28,231 bases of DNA from Strigomonas culicis (Eukaryota; Euglenozoa; Kinetoplastea; Trypanosomatida; Trypanosomatidae). Below the pieces are notes generated by a model. That model saw only the letters and a program-made list of their open reading frames with translations, was not told the origin of the DNA and did no database searches. Of the stretch, positions 8,887 through 17,321 are shown one piece after another. Within the stretch, counting starts at the first letter, position 1, and each line of letters opens with the position of its first letter. The stretch covers positions 1-28,231 of the forward strand of contig AUXH01000208.1 in NCBI GenBank assembly GCA_000482145.1. Direction: 5' to 3'. Made by a program: the position numbers and the translations under genes.

Positions 8887-11800
8887 ATGATCGGTACCGT
8901 CGATCATATTGACTACAACGGCGATCGCGTGCTGAAGGTGTTTCTCCGCTTCCCCGACCAGCTCGGCGCGGATGGAAAGGAGAACGTCAAGGAGATCACC
9001 ACGTGCGAGCGCATTGGGCAGGGCTCGTTCGGCACGGTCTACCGCGCGCTCAGCGACGAGTACCCGCGGCTCGCGCTGAAAATATCAACGGGGAAGGCCT
9101 CCCGCTTGAATGAGGAGCTGACGGTACTCCGTAAGGTATGCACGCGCGGCCGCCTGCTCCTGCCGCGTTTTGAATTCGGCGCCTTGACGAAGTCCGCGGA
9201 CTTGATTGTGGTCGGCATGGAGCTGTGCGTGCCCAGCACGCTGCACGACCTGCTGCTCAGCACGCGGCTCACCAGCGAGGCGGACATGCTGTACCTCGCC
9301 CACCAGGCGACGCAGGCGGTCGGCTACGTGCACGAGGAGGGCTGCATCCACCGCGACGTGAAGCTGCAGAACTTTGTGTTCGACCTCGATGGGAACCTCA
9401 AGCTCATCGACTTCGGCCTCGCGTGCAACTCCCTGAAGCCGCCCGCGGGGGACGTCGTGGCCGGCACGGTCTCCTTCATGTCGCCGGAGATGGCGCACAA
9501 CGCGCTGCACCGCGACAAGCGCATCAGCGTCGGCGTCGCGGCCGACGTCTGGTCCCTCGGCATTGTGCTCTTTTCCATCTTCACGCAGCGCAACCCTTAC
9601 CCGACGCTGGACGCGCCGCCGGGCCACGGCGACGGCGCCGGGTCGGCGCTGACGACCGAAGAGCAGCGCAAGCTCGAGAACATACGGTTGCTGAAGCGGG
9701 TGGAGGCTGGCGAGTGGCGCTGGCCCAGCACGTGCGGCCTGTCGTCCGACTTCAAGCAGCTGCTGGACGCCATCCTCGTGGTGAGCGCGGACCAGCGGCC
9801 GTCCGTCGCGACCATTCTGCAGCACAAGATGTGGGAGCGGCGCCGCCGGTCTCCCCCGGCAGCGCTCACCGCCTTTCTCGGCGTGCAGGACGACTTCTTC
9901 CTCTCTCACGACGAGGAGCACCTCATGCGCGCGGTGGAGCAGCGCAGCGCCGGCGTGGCGGCCTCCCTCATGCAGAGCCAGCAGCAGAGCCCGGCGAACT
10001 CGGAGGGGGACGAGGAGGGGGACGAACGCCAGCGTGCCCTTGGTTCGCTGAAGGTGGTACAGAAGGCCGCGGACCCCATCGACGGCGAAATAGCCGTGCA
10101 CGTCTACGACGTCCGCGCGAGCGCCCGGAAGCGGGCGAAGCCGATACGCGAGATCTCCCAGGTCATTGAGGAGAACGCGAAGGGCAGCCAGCGCGATGCG
10201 AAGAAGACACGGTCTCAACCGAATGGCGTCGCCTCCGTGTCTCGTGCAAGCTCCACCGCCAGCGGTAAGAGCCAGCCCGCGCGGAAGAAGGGAGCGGCGA
10301 AGGAGGCGGCGCACGTGGAGAAGAGCGCCGCGGAGAGCAGCGAGAACACGACGTTGAACTCGAACGATAGCCATCCGTCCTCCAAGCAGAGCGCTGCCGG
10401 CAGCAAACAGTCCGCGGCGGAGGCGGCGCGGAAGGGCCCCTCGACCGCGACCGACTCCGACGCGACGCAGGTGCTGGAGCACGTGGAGCCGCGAGAGGAA
10501 GCGGAGGTCGAGGAGGCGCTGGGCGGGGCCGAAAGCAGGGCCTTGTTCAGCGAGCGAAAGCGGTCGCGTGAGCGCAGCGAAGACGTCGTCCAGGGCCCTG
10601 TGCCGCCCTCCAGTGTTTCCTCGCGCGCCGCGTCGCGCAGCCTGCTGCGGCAGCCCTCCTCCTCCCTGGGCCTGCGCCAGCCGGTCACCGGCGGCGCGAA
10701 CGCAAGCAGGCCGCGGGTAACGTCCATCTCCCCTGCACCACCGCCAAGGAAGAAACTAGCGTCGACGCGCAGCATAACGCCAACGCAGCGGGCCGAGCAC
10801 GCGCCGACGAGGCGGCCGCAGACGGCCTTGGCGGGCCCCGCGGCGTGCACACCGCCACCCCCAGCCGCGCCTCCCACAGCTGCCAAGGAGACCGGTAAGG
10901 CCGCGCCCAAAATCTCCACCACTGCCATGTACAGTAGAAGTAGCCGCCCGGAGGCGCCTCCACCGCTGCCCCAAGTGGAGGCCGGGCGTGTGCCGTTGCC
11001 GGCGGCGAGGGCAACGCGCCGCGAGGCGGAGCAGGCAGCGGCCGCGATGGAGGTGCGCCTGACAGCCCTGCTGAAGGAAGAAGCCAGCACCCGCGCCTTG
11101 CTACGCAGTGTGTGCTTACTCGAGCACACCTGTTTGCTGGACGGGCTCCGCCTTGTGATATGGGAGGACCAAGAGCGGTACAACACGACGTGGCTCGCGG
11201 AGGAGCAGCTGAAGTCGGCTGCGCATCCACACGTGTTCAGCGAGGTGAAGAAGGTTTCCGCCAAGTACGAATACGGCTTTGTCTGCGACATGTGCGACTA
11301 CGACTTCTTACCCGGCGGCAAGGACAAGAAGACGCTACACTTTTTCCACTGCGGCTGTGGCCGTGATTTGTGCCCGGAGTGCTACCAGGAGTACCTGGTG
11401 CGCTGCACCTGCGTCTGCTGCCAGATCGCGCACCCCAACAGCTGCCGGTTGCGGGACCACCTGGTGCAGCAGCGGCAGCGCGGCATTTCGACCACCGTGC
11501 TGAGCCGTAAGGCACCGTCGCCGAGGTCTGCAGCTGGAGCCGTGGGTAAGCAACGAGGGAGCGGCGGCGCCGGTGCCCAGCCTCCAGCGAAGACGGATGC
11601 CAAGAAGGCAAAGCTGGTTACGGCCAAAAAAGCAGCCGCACCGTCCCCAGCGGAGCCGTCGAGGCACGCGGCCGCTTCTGTGCACCTGAAGCGTCGCGCG
11701 GCGGGGAGCACGCTGGTGGACGCTTACGACGAGGAGGCGCAGGAGGAGGCGGACCCCCGCGGGGGCAGCATGAAAATGTCCATCTCGGTGTTGCACAGCA

Positions 11801-12564
11801 AGGAGAAGGAGCCGCATGACCACGCGGCGCGCCTGCCGCAAAAGTTCCAGACGATCGAGAAGCTGCCCGAGGGCCCGTGGAAGCCCTTTGCCGGTGTCCG
11901 CGCGGCGCGGCCGCACACCACGGCGCAGAAGCCGACCCCAGAGGAGCGCGAGCAGCTTCTCAACGGCGAGTGGGTGCGCCACTGCTACCTCTACCCACCC
12001 AGCCAGGAGGAGGAGCCGTTCGCCTTTGTCTTCCACTCGCAGCCGGGGCGCACGGGTGCCGTTTTTATTACAGGCGACTTCCCGATGCAGTCGGCGGTGC
12101 TTTCGATGCTGGAGCGACAGCTGTTCACCGTGGACGAAATATACAATGGCGAGAACGAGGAGCGCGTGCGAGTGCTGCCGCTGGTCAAGGCGAAGGGGCA
12201 GCCGAACTACGCGACGTGCTTGCGCGCCATGCAGGACATTGGTGCCTACGACACGAACATGATGAAGCAGCAGCGGGCGCCGGGCACCATCTCCGTCTAT
12301 CAGGCGCCGCGCAACGCCTACAGCAGCAACGGCGACCCGTACCTCTTTGTGCGCTGGTTCCGCTTTAGTGAAGACGGGGCGATCACCGCCTTGCTCCTGT
12401 CCAACGGCGCCGTGCAGGTCATTGTGAACAACGACTACGAGGTGCGGTGGTTCGATGAGGAGCGGAAGTTCCTTATTCGGTCGAACGGTGTGTGTGAGTT
12501 GATCGATAATAATTTTGCCATGCTTCCCGTCATCCACAATCTGTTGTTTGGGTCCTTCGAGTAG
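8887..12564 (+). CDS. Protein kinase with Cys-rich cluster and C-terminal polo-box-like domain
   Basis: A 1225-residue protein starting at the ATG at 8887 (M-I-G-T-V-D). Kinase domain about 37-318: glycine loop G-Q-G-S-F-G-T-V (44-51), Lys65 in A-L-K, H-R-D-V-K-L-Q-N (155-162), D-F-G (175-177) and S-P-E (199-201). All catalytic residues are present, so it is probably an active Ser/Thr kinase. Residues about 390-740 are low-complexity Ser/Ala/Lys/Pro/Arg sequence. A cysteine cluster follows: C800, C803, C822, C824, C829, C832, C840, C842, C844, C845 and C853, with nearby His, resembling a RING- or double-zinc-type fold. After another disordered stretch, about 1150-1215 reads F-V-R-W-F-R-F-S-E-D-G, then L-L-S-N-G-A-V-Q-V-I-V-N-N-D-Y, then a basic turn; this resembles one polo box. 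The kinase call is firm and the polo-box call is moderate. Canonical PLKs have two polo boxes and no such cysteine cluster. Confidence 0.85.
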   Translation: MIGTVDHIDYNGDRVLKVFLRFPDQLGADGKENVKEITTCERIGQGSFGTVYRALSDEYPRLALKISTGKASRLNEELTVLRKVCTRGRLLLPRFEFGALTKSADLIVVGMELCVPSTLHDLLLSTRLTSEADMLYLAHQATQAVGYVHEEGCIHRDVKLQNFVFDLDGNLKLIDFGLACNSLKPPAGDVVAGTVSFMSPEMAHNALHRDKRISVGVAADVWSLGIVLFSIFTQRNPYPTLDAPPGHGDGAGSALTTEEQRKLENIRLLKRVEAGEWRWPSTCGLSSDFKQLLDAILVVSADQRPSVATILQHKMWERRRRSPPAALTAFLGVQDDFFLSHDEEHLMRAVEQRSAGVAASLMQSQQQSPANSEGDEEGDERQRALGSLKVVQKAADPIDGEIAVHVYDVRASARKRAKPIREISQVIEENAKGSQRDAKKTRSQPNGVASVSRASSTASGKSQPARKKGAAKEAAHVEKSAAESSENTTLNSNDSHPSSKQSAAGSKQSAAEAARKGPSTATDSDATQVLEHVEPREEAEVEEALGGAESRALFSERKRSRERSEDVVQGPVPPSSVSSRAASRSLLRQPSSSLGLRQPVTGGANASRPRVTSISPAPPPRKKLASTRSITPTQRAEHAPTRRPQTALAGPAACTPPPPAAPPTAAKETGKAAPKISTTAMYSRSSRPEAPPPLPQVEAGRVPLPAARATRREAEQAAAAMEVRLTALLKEEASTRALLRSVCLLEHTCLLDGLRLVIWEDQERYNTTWLAEEQLKSAAHPHVFSEVKKVSAKYEYGFVCDMCDYDFLPGGKDKKTLHFFHCGCGRDLCPECYQEYLVRCTCVCCQIAHPNSCRLRDHLVQQRQRGISTTVLSRKAPSPRSAAGAVGKQRGSGGAGAQPPAKTDAKKAKLVTAKKAAAPSPAEPSRHAAASVHLKRRAAGSTLVDAYDEEAQEEADPRGGSMKMSISVLHSKEKEPHDHAARLPQKFQTIEKLPEGPWKPFAGVRAARPHTTAQKPTPEEREQLLNGEWVRHCYLYPPSQEEEPFAFVFHSQPGRTGAVFITGDFPMQSAVLSMLERQLFTVDEIYNGENEERVRVLPLVKAKGQPNYATCLRAMQDIGAYDTNMMKQQRAPGTISVYQAPRNAYSSNGDPYLFVRWFRFSEDGAITALLLSNGAVQVIVNNDYEVRWFDEERKFLIRSNGVCELIDNNFAMLPVIHNLLFGSFE

Positions 12565-13027
12565 GAACTCTGCCATGGAAACGAGGGCTTTTATTCAAAC
12601 ACGACACACATAGAGCACACGCCCATACAGTTCCATTGCATTGCCACCCATGCAATTGGAGAAACACTGTACATACAGAACCTTGCTATAACATGTAGAG
12701 CAGATTTAAAGAAGATAACAAAGAAAAATAGATTTGAACATATAATTACATAGAGGCACCGGCACTCCTTTATTTCGTACATTGAATTCTTTTCTTTTTT
12801 CTTCAAGAGTTTTTTTTTTTTGCCTTCCAGCGAGCATGAGCACTTCGCATTGGTTGGAACAACATCACTGTTGCTTGCTCGATAACCTTCTCCATCCGTG
12901 TACTCTATTCTCTCCGTCTTTCTTTCTCTCTCCTGCGACCTGCTCTCCGTGTTCCTCTTGTAATACCATAACGTTGCTATTGGAAAGGAAAACTCTTGTT
13001 CTCTCCACTCCCTTTAAGCGAAAACCC
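12565..13027 (+). other. Intergenic spacer with two possible trans-splice acceptors
   Basis: A T12 run (12810-12821) followed by T-G-C-C-T-T-C-C and AG at 12829-12830 is a textbook acceptor, just before an ATG at 12836. A second CT-rich zone (12908-13016) ends in AGs at 12986-12987 and 13017-13018, just before the ATG at 13028. The ATGs at 12836 and 13028 are in the same frame, so acceptor choice would decide whether a 64-residue extension is made. Confidence 0.6.
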
Positions 13028-13831
13028 ATGGCGGACTCATCTTACGCCGATAAGAGCCTATCGAACCGCTACCAGCCGCGACCGCAGCTGCCGTCGAGCT
13101 TCCCCGATGTGCTGAAGGAGTACGCGCGCGAGGTGCTGCGTGCGCAGCCGACGGACATCCTTGCCTGGAGTGCGGACTACTTCCAAAAACTAGCGCTGGA
13201 GGAGGATCCGCACGCGGTGGTGAACCCGTCCAGCGGCGTGAGCCATCAGCCGGTGAGCGCGCCCTCAAGCGGCCCGGACCCGGAGCGCGACGAGATCGCC
13301 CAACGGCTGCTGCGCGCCTTCGCGCAGCTCGATGCGAGCCGCACGGGGTCGCTGAGCGCCCAGGTGGTGAAGCAGGTGCTGATGAAGCAGCTAGGCCTCT
13401 CCGAGTGCCAGGCCTTGTACATTCTGACCTCCGAGTACACGAATCTTCAGGGCGACGACACGCTCGCCTACGAGCGCTTCGCCAAGGACGCGGCGCTGCC
13501 CGTGCAGTTTTTCATCAAGTCGCACCGGGACTTCTCTCTGGAGGTGCCCGACGGGGTCACTGTGCACGGCATGACCCGCGACGACGTAGAGCAGGAGTTC
13601 TTGCAGGCGTGTCACGAGGCGGACAGCGAGGGCACCGGTCAGCTCTCGGTGGTCGCGTACCGTAGCCTAGTGAAGCACGCGCCTTTCCACTTGACGCCTC
13701 GCGACATCCGGCTCCTGTCGTTGGAGTGTAGTAACGAATACGGTGCGGTGTCCTACGAGGATGAGATAGTGATCATGTTTGATCGTTTAGTGCTGGCGGA
13801 AGCATTCGATTCTTTCGAGGCCAATTTGTAG
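13028..13831 (+). CDS. RIIa-domain protein with degenerate EF-hand-like loops (radial-spoke-like)
   Basis: A 267-residue protein. Residues about 22-55 (L-P-S-S-F-P-D-V-L-K-E-Y-A-R-E-V-L-R, then Y-F-Q-K-L) match the RIIa dimerisation/docking fold, which binds amphipathic helices of AKAP-like partners. Two EF-hand-like segments follow: one begins D-A-S-R-T-G-S-L and the other D-S-E-G-T-G-Q-L. Both lack the acidic residue at loop position 12, so calcium binding is doubtful. RIIa plus EF-hand is the layout of axonemal radial spoke protein RSP7, with RSP11 carrying RIIa alone; a flagellar role is therefore inferred. Codon bias becomes strong only after 13028, which is why this ATG is chosen over the in-frame ATG at 12836; the 64-residue extension is Cys/Phe/Leu-rich and looks like translated spacer. 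Confidence 0.8.
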   Translation: MADSSYADKSLSNRYQPRPQLPSSFPDVLKEYAREVLRAQPTDILAWSADYFQKLALEEDPHAVVNPSSGVSHQPVSAPSSGPDPERDEIAQRLLRAFAQLDASRTGSLSAQVVKQVLMKQLGLSECQALYILTSEYTNLQGDDTLAYERFAKDAALPVQFFIKSHRDFSLEVPDGVTVHGMTRDDVEQEFLQACHEADSEGTGQLSVVAYRSLVKHAPFHLTPRDIRLLSLECSNEYGAVSYEDEIVIMFDRLVLAEAFDSFEANL

Positions 13832-14269
13832 TGACACGACATTGGGGTATGACGCACATGGTTGTTTCGTATACGAACACGCCTTGACCCCAATCGGAAG
13901 GTACTGCATGCTCTTCGGCATGCCCTCTCTTCTTTCTTTCTGTATTTAGAACGCTTCTCTTTTACCTCTTCTCCCTCTCATGTACATACTCTCGTTGCCA
14001 GCATCTGTATTCAAATGTAGTTGTTACTATGCAGTCATTCGAAAACTCACTGTTCGTCGTTGGTTTCCTTTGATTCGCTTGTTAGCTTTTGATTTTGGTT
14101 AAGGATCGGAAGGATGCCCTACGCTGTGTGCCATGCAATGTCTCGTACACCTAGCTCTATCTACTCTCTCCTTCTTCTATGTCACAGTCACTCCTACTTC
14201 AAATCTTTACTGCCATTAGTAGTGTTCGTATTGTTTTTACTAGTATTCGTGTGGTTCCGTATCTGACGC
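13832..14269 (+). other. Intergenic spacer upstream of the PARP-finger/PBZ gene
   Basis: AT-rich; no gene seen. A CT-rich tract (14155-14180) leads to AG 14186-14187, with alternatives at 14218-14219. The interval from that acceptor to the ATG at 14270 contains no other ATG, consistent with it being the 5' leader. Confidence 0.6.
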
Positions 14270-14998
14270 ATGCCCGTGCTTCGTGTCGAGTATGCCAAGT
14301 CGGCGCGCGCGAAGTGCTCTCTGACAGGGTGCGGGAAGAAGATCGACAAGCACGAGGTGCGCATCGGCACGCAGGTGCTGCTGCCCAACATGGACGAGGA
14401 CGCCGAGTCCTTCAAATGGCGTCATTTGTGCTGCTTCACCGAGCGCCAGCTGCAGAACGCCAAGGCATCGGGAGACTTGGACAAAATGCAAGGCTACACG
14501 GACTTGGCGGCGGCGGATCAGAAGCTGGTGGATCAGATGAAGGAGGGCAAGCTGGTGGGCGATCCGAGCATCCTTGGCCGTGTGGGTGACGTCATGCATT
14601 CCCCCATCGCAGCGGAGCTGCTCGGCAAGGGCAAGGGGAAGGCCGCGGCCGCCAAGAAGGGCGGTGAGGAGCGCAATGGGGAAGAGTCCCCCTCCAAGCC
14701 CGCGAAGCCCGGCGCGAAGCGCGGCCGCAAAGTGGGAAAGGCCGGCGCGGAAAAGGGCGACGGCGCCAGTGACGTGGACTCGCAGGCGACGGATGAGTAC
14801 GAGGTGGATGTGTGGCTGTCGTCCAACAAGCCCACCTGCCCATACGGCACGAGCTGCTTTCGTACGAACCCCGAGCACTTCTTGGAGTATGATCACTCGG
14901 AAAGTCAAGGTCCCAGTGATGCGAAGGGCCATGGTGCCGACGGGGGCCGGCAGCAGCGGAAGGTAGCCATCATATCCGGGAAGAAGCACGCCCGCTGA
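14270..14998 (+). CDS. PARP-type zinc finger plus PBZ finger protein
   Basis: A 242-residue basic protein with two recognisable zinc modules. The N-terminal segment (about 8-60) is a PARP-type finger: C16 and C21 with G-C-G-K-K-I-D-K-H-E-V-R-I-G, then W-R-H-L-C-C-F with H52 and C55 as the second ligand pair. In PARP1 and DNA ligase III this module binds DNA nicks and breaks. Near the C-terminus, K-P-T-C-P-Y-G-T-S-C-F-R-T-N-P-E-H, with ligands C190, C196, H203 and H209, fits the PBZ pattern (C-x5-C-x6-H-x5-H), a module that binds poly(ADP-ribose) in APLF and CHFR. Between them is a Lys/Ala/Gly-rich linker (about 115-165) with nuclear-localisation-like basic runs. No catalytic domain is present. 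Inferred role: nuclear reader of DNA breaks and PAR. The spacing C-x4-C in the first pair differs from the usual C-x2-C. Confidence 0.85.
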   Translation: MPVLRVEYAKSARAKCSLTGCGKKIDKHEVRIGTQVLLPNMDEDAESFKWRHLCCFTERQLQNAKASGDLDKMQGYTDLAAADQKLVDQMKEGKLVGDPSILGRVGDVMHSPIAAELLGKGKGKAAAAKKGGEERNGEESPSKPAKPGAKRGRKVGKAGAEKGDGASDVDSQATDEYEVDVWLSSNKPTCPYGTSCFRTNPEHFLEYDHSESQGPSDAKGHGADGGRQQRKVAIISGKKHAR

Positions 14999-15299
14999 GT
15001 GGGGGTCTCATGTCGCCTTCCTATCTGCTGTTTCGTCACACTGTAATGATCGTGAACATCCGCCCCCCCTCCTGTGTCTGTTTTTTTTTTTGTGTGACGA
15101 TCGTAACGTTAAAAAAAAAAAAGCGGCGACCGATCAAGGGCTTATGTGACTTTGGTGGATACCTGCATCGTGCATTATATTTGAATTTGCCCTTTCGTTC
15201 TTTTCAATTCCTTTCCCCCTCTTTTCGTCTTGACCTCTCTAAAAGGAAACTAACTTCTTTTTTTTTTACCTCTTGTAGAATTGCACCGAGGAGCTGCGG
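14999..15299 (+). other. Intergenic spacer upstream of the MFS transporter
   Basis: Contains a T11 run (15081-15091) and an A12 run (15111-15122). A T/C-rich tract (about 15178-15276, with a T10 run at 15258-15267) ends at AG 15277-15278, a clear acceptor giving a leader of about 21 nt before the ATG at 15300. Confidence 0.65.
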
Positions 15300-16880
15300 A
15301 TGGGTGAGGTGACCGTTTCCGTGCGTACTAGAGGTGTCACGCCCGCGAAGGCGGGGAGGCCGAGTCCTGCGGCCCCCACTGGTCGTGTGCCCAACGAAGG
15401 CATAACACCTGTTCTCTCTCTCTGCATGTTGGCGGGCCTCATGTGCTGCCTCGCGCTGCAGTACTGGTATGTGCACCGAAGCGGCGGGCTCAAGAAGAGC
15501 AGGGCGTCCCCCACCAGCCGTGCTCAGCCATCGGTCAACGCGAGGGAGGACCCCGTGGCAGCCAGCCTGTTGGACGACGCCGTGCCGTCCCGCGTCGTCA
15601 GTGTCCAGGTGACGGTGCAGGAGACGCCCCAGCATGCCGGCACCACCCCCCTGGACAGTGCGGCCTGCAGCAGGGTCGGCCGGAAGGAGGAGGGGCTCGA
15701 CCAGGTGCTGGTGGAGGAGGATGTGCTGCCAAAGAAGCATTCGTTTCGCACCGCCAACGCACTGCACCGCGAGTACCTGCTGGTGTTCCTCACCTGCTTT
15801 TTCGCGGACTGGCTCAAGGGGCCCTATACCGTCGCGCTGTACCAGGAGTACGGGTTTTCGATTGCAGACATGGCCTTCCTTTTTATTTCCGGCTTTGTCG
15901 CGAGCTTGGTGGGCGGCACGGTGGTCGGTGCGCTGTCGGATCGCTACGGCCGGGCACGGGTGTGTCGTCTTTTTTGTCTCTTTCAGGCGGTGAGCATGAT
16001 CACCAAGTTGTCGCCCAACCTGTACGTCTTGGCGTTTGGCCGCGCCGTGGGCGGCGTTGCGACGTCGCTGTTGTGCACGTCGTTCGAGGCGTGGCTGGTG
16101 AGCGAGCACCAGCGGCACGGCTTTGCGCCCGAGGAGCTGCAGGAGACGTTCGTCAAGTGCGCCTTCTACAACAGCCTCATGGCGGTCCTCTCCGGGGTGG
16201 CGGCCCAGGCGGCTGCCTCCCTCTTCGGCAACGTCGCGCCCTTCCTGCTGGCGGTGCCCTTCCTCGCCTGGTCGTGCTCGCGCATGTGGCGCTGGCCGGA
16301 GAACTACGGGGACCACGGCCTCGCCGTGTGGCACACCTTTCTCAATGGCATCGGCGAGATTCGAGAGAAGCGGAGCCTGCAGCTGCTGTGTCTCTGCGAG
16401 GCGCTCTTTGAGGCCTGCATGTGCGTCTGGGTCTTCATATGGACTCTTCTCATTGATAAGACGAACCGGCAGAGTGCCTTCGGCGTGCTGTTTGCCTCCT
16501 TCATGACTGCCACCATGATGGGCGGCCTGTGCGGGCGCCTGTGGGAGAGTCGTGTGCTGCTGCCCGCGGTGCACGTGATCGCGACGGGCTCGCTGGCGTT
16601 GGCGGTGGTGTGGGTGCATCAGAAAGTTCTACTTTTCTGTTGTTTTTGTGCGTACGAAGTGAGCGTTGGCATGTATTTCTCCATGCACCCTGGCCTCCGG
16701 GCGCAACTGATTAGCAACGCATCGCGCTCATCTGTCCTCAACTTATTTCGCATTCCCATGAACTTGTCCGTGTTCTTTATCCTCAAGCTGAATTGGACGC
16801 CAGTGCAGTTGTTAACGTTGATGGTGCCAGTTGAGCTTATTTCAGGTATCTGCTTGTTTTTCCTCCGACGACAGATTTAA
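15300..16880 (+). CDS. MFS transporter of the MFSD5/MOT2 (molybdate-anion) family
   Basis: A 526-residue polytopic membrane protein with about 12 hydrophobic segments. The first is at about residues 38-55. A long hydrophilic loop (about 58-150) follows, then A-D-W-L-K-G-P-Y, the MFS loop motif D-R-Y-G-R (214-218), G-R-A-V-G-G-V-A-T-S-L-L and F-E-A-W-L-V-S-E-H, which together are the hallmark of MFSD5/MOT2 proteins. Later segments (W-P-E-N-Y-G; C-E-A-L-F-E-A; L-F-A-S-F-M-T-A) also fit. Algal and human members are reported to move molybdate; the trypanosomatid substrate is unproven. The loop after the first membrane segment is much longer than in human MFSD5 and looks disordered. The ATG at 15300 is the first after the splice acceptor; the N-terminal 30 residues are basic and Pro-rich. 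Confidence 0.88.
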   Translation: MGEVTVSVRTRGVTPAKAGRPSPAAPTGRVPNEGITPVLSLCMLAGLMCCLALQYWYVHRSGGLKKSRASPTSRAQPSVNAREDPVAASLLDDAVPSRVVSVQVTVQETPQHAGTTPLDSAACSRVGRKEEGLDQVLVEEDVLPKKHSFRTANALHREYLLVFLTCFFADWLKGPYTVALYQEYGFSIADMAFLFISGFVASLVGGTVVGALSDRYGRARVCRLFCLFQAVSMITKLSPNLYVLAFGRAVGGVATSLLCTSFEAWLVSEHQRHGFAPEELQETFVKCAFYNSLMAVLSGVAAQAAASLFGNVAPFLLAVPFLAWSCSRMWRWPENYGDHGLAVWHTFLNGIGEIREKRSLQLLCLCEALFEACMCVWVFIWTLLIDKTNRQSAFGVLFASFMTATMMGGLCGRLWESRVLLPAVHVIATGSLALAVVWVHQKVLLFCCFCAYEVSVGMYFSMHPGLRAQLISNASRSSVLNLFRIPMNLSVFFILKLNWTPVQLLTLMVPVELISGICLFFLRRQI

Positions 16881-17321
16881 TACTCGATGTTTTTTTTTCT
16901 TTCCCCTTCTCTTTTATGTGCATTCTATTTGTTTTGGTAGGGGAGCAACTCTAGCGCATTTTCTGATACCCGTCGACGGATTGGTTTGTTACCCTTCACG
17001 ACGTATATCAACTTGGTGATTTCAACGCATTGGTCTATGTTTTCTTTTCCTTCCTTCCCCACCCTCTCCCGTACACATACTTGGCTTCATTCTTCCCTGT
17101 TCTTATAGAAAACACTTCACAGCAAGTGTACAAGTAAAGCATAATTATATATCTGTATAGATATATCAACATATACTACTATTTATAAACCGCACGAGTA
17201 CGTCTTTCTGGTAAGCAAAAACCAACTGCAGCCACAAGAAGGAGCCACCTTACATCTGTTGTATCTGCTTTAGACACTCTGTTGGACACTTCCTTTCCTT
17301 TGCTCGTTGCGTCGCGTAGGT
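16881..17321 (+). other. Intergenic spacer with a long ATG-free leader candidate
   Basis: A strong pyrimidine tract (17038-17104) ends at AG 17107-17108. From there to the ATG at 17322 (about 213 nt) no ATG occurs, suggesting an unusually long clean 5' leader; later AGs at 17272-17273 and 17318-17319 are alternatives. Bases 17147-17166 form a perfect 8-bp inverted repeat around a 4-base loop, all AT-rich. No gene is visible. Confidence 0.5.

Noticed and set aside
11335..12576. Long minus-strand frame of 413 codons opposite the kinase/polo-box gene
   Set aside because: It mirrors a GC-rich gene, is Arg/Leu/His-rich, and all real genes here are on the + strand. The other long minus-strand frames (for example 9085-10482 and 15204-16619) are rejected for the same reason.
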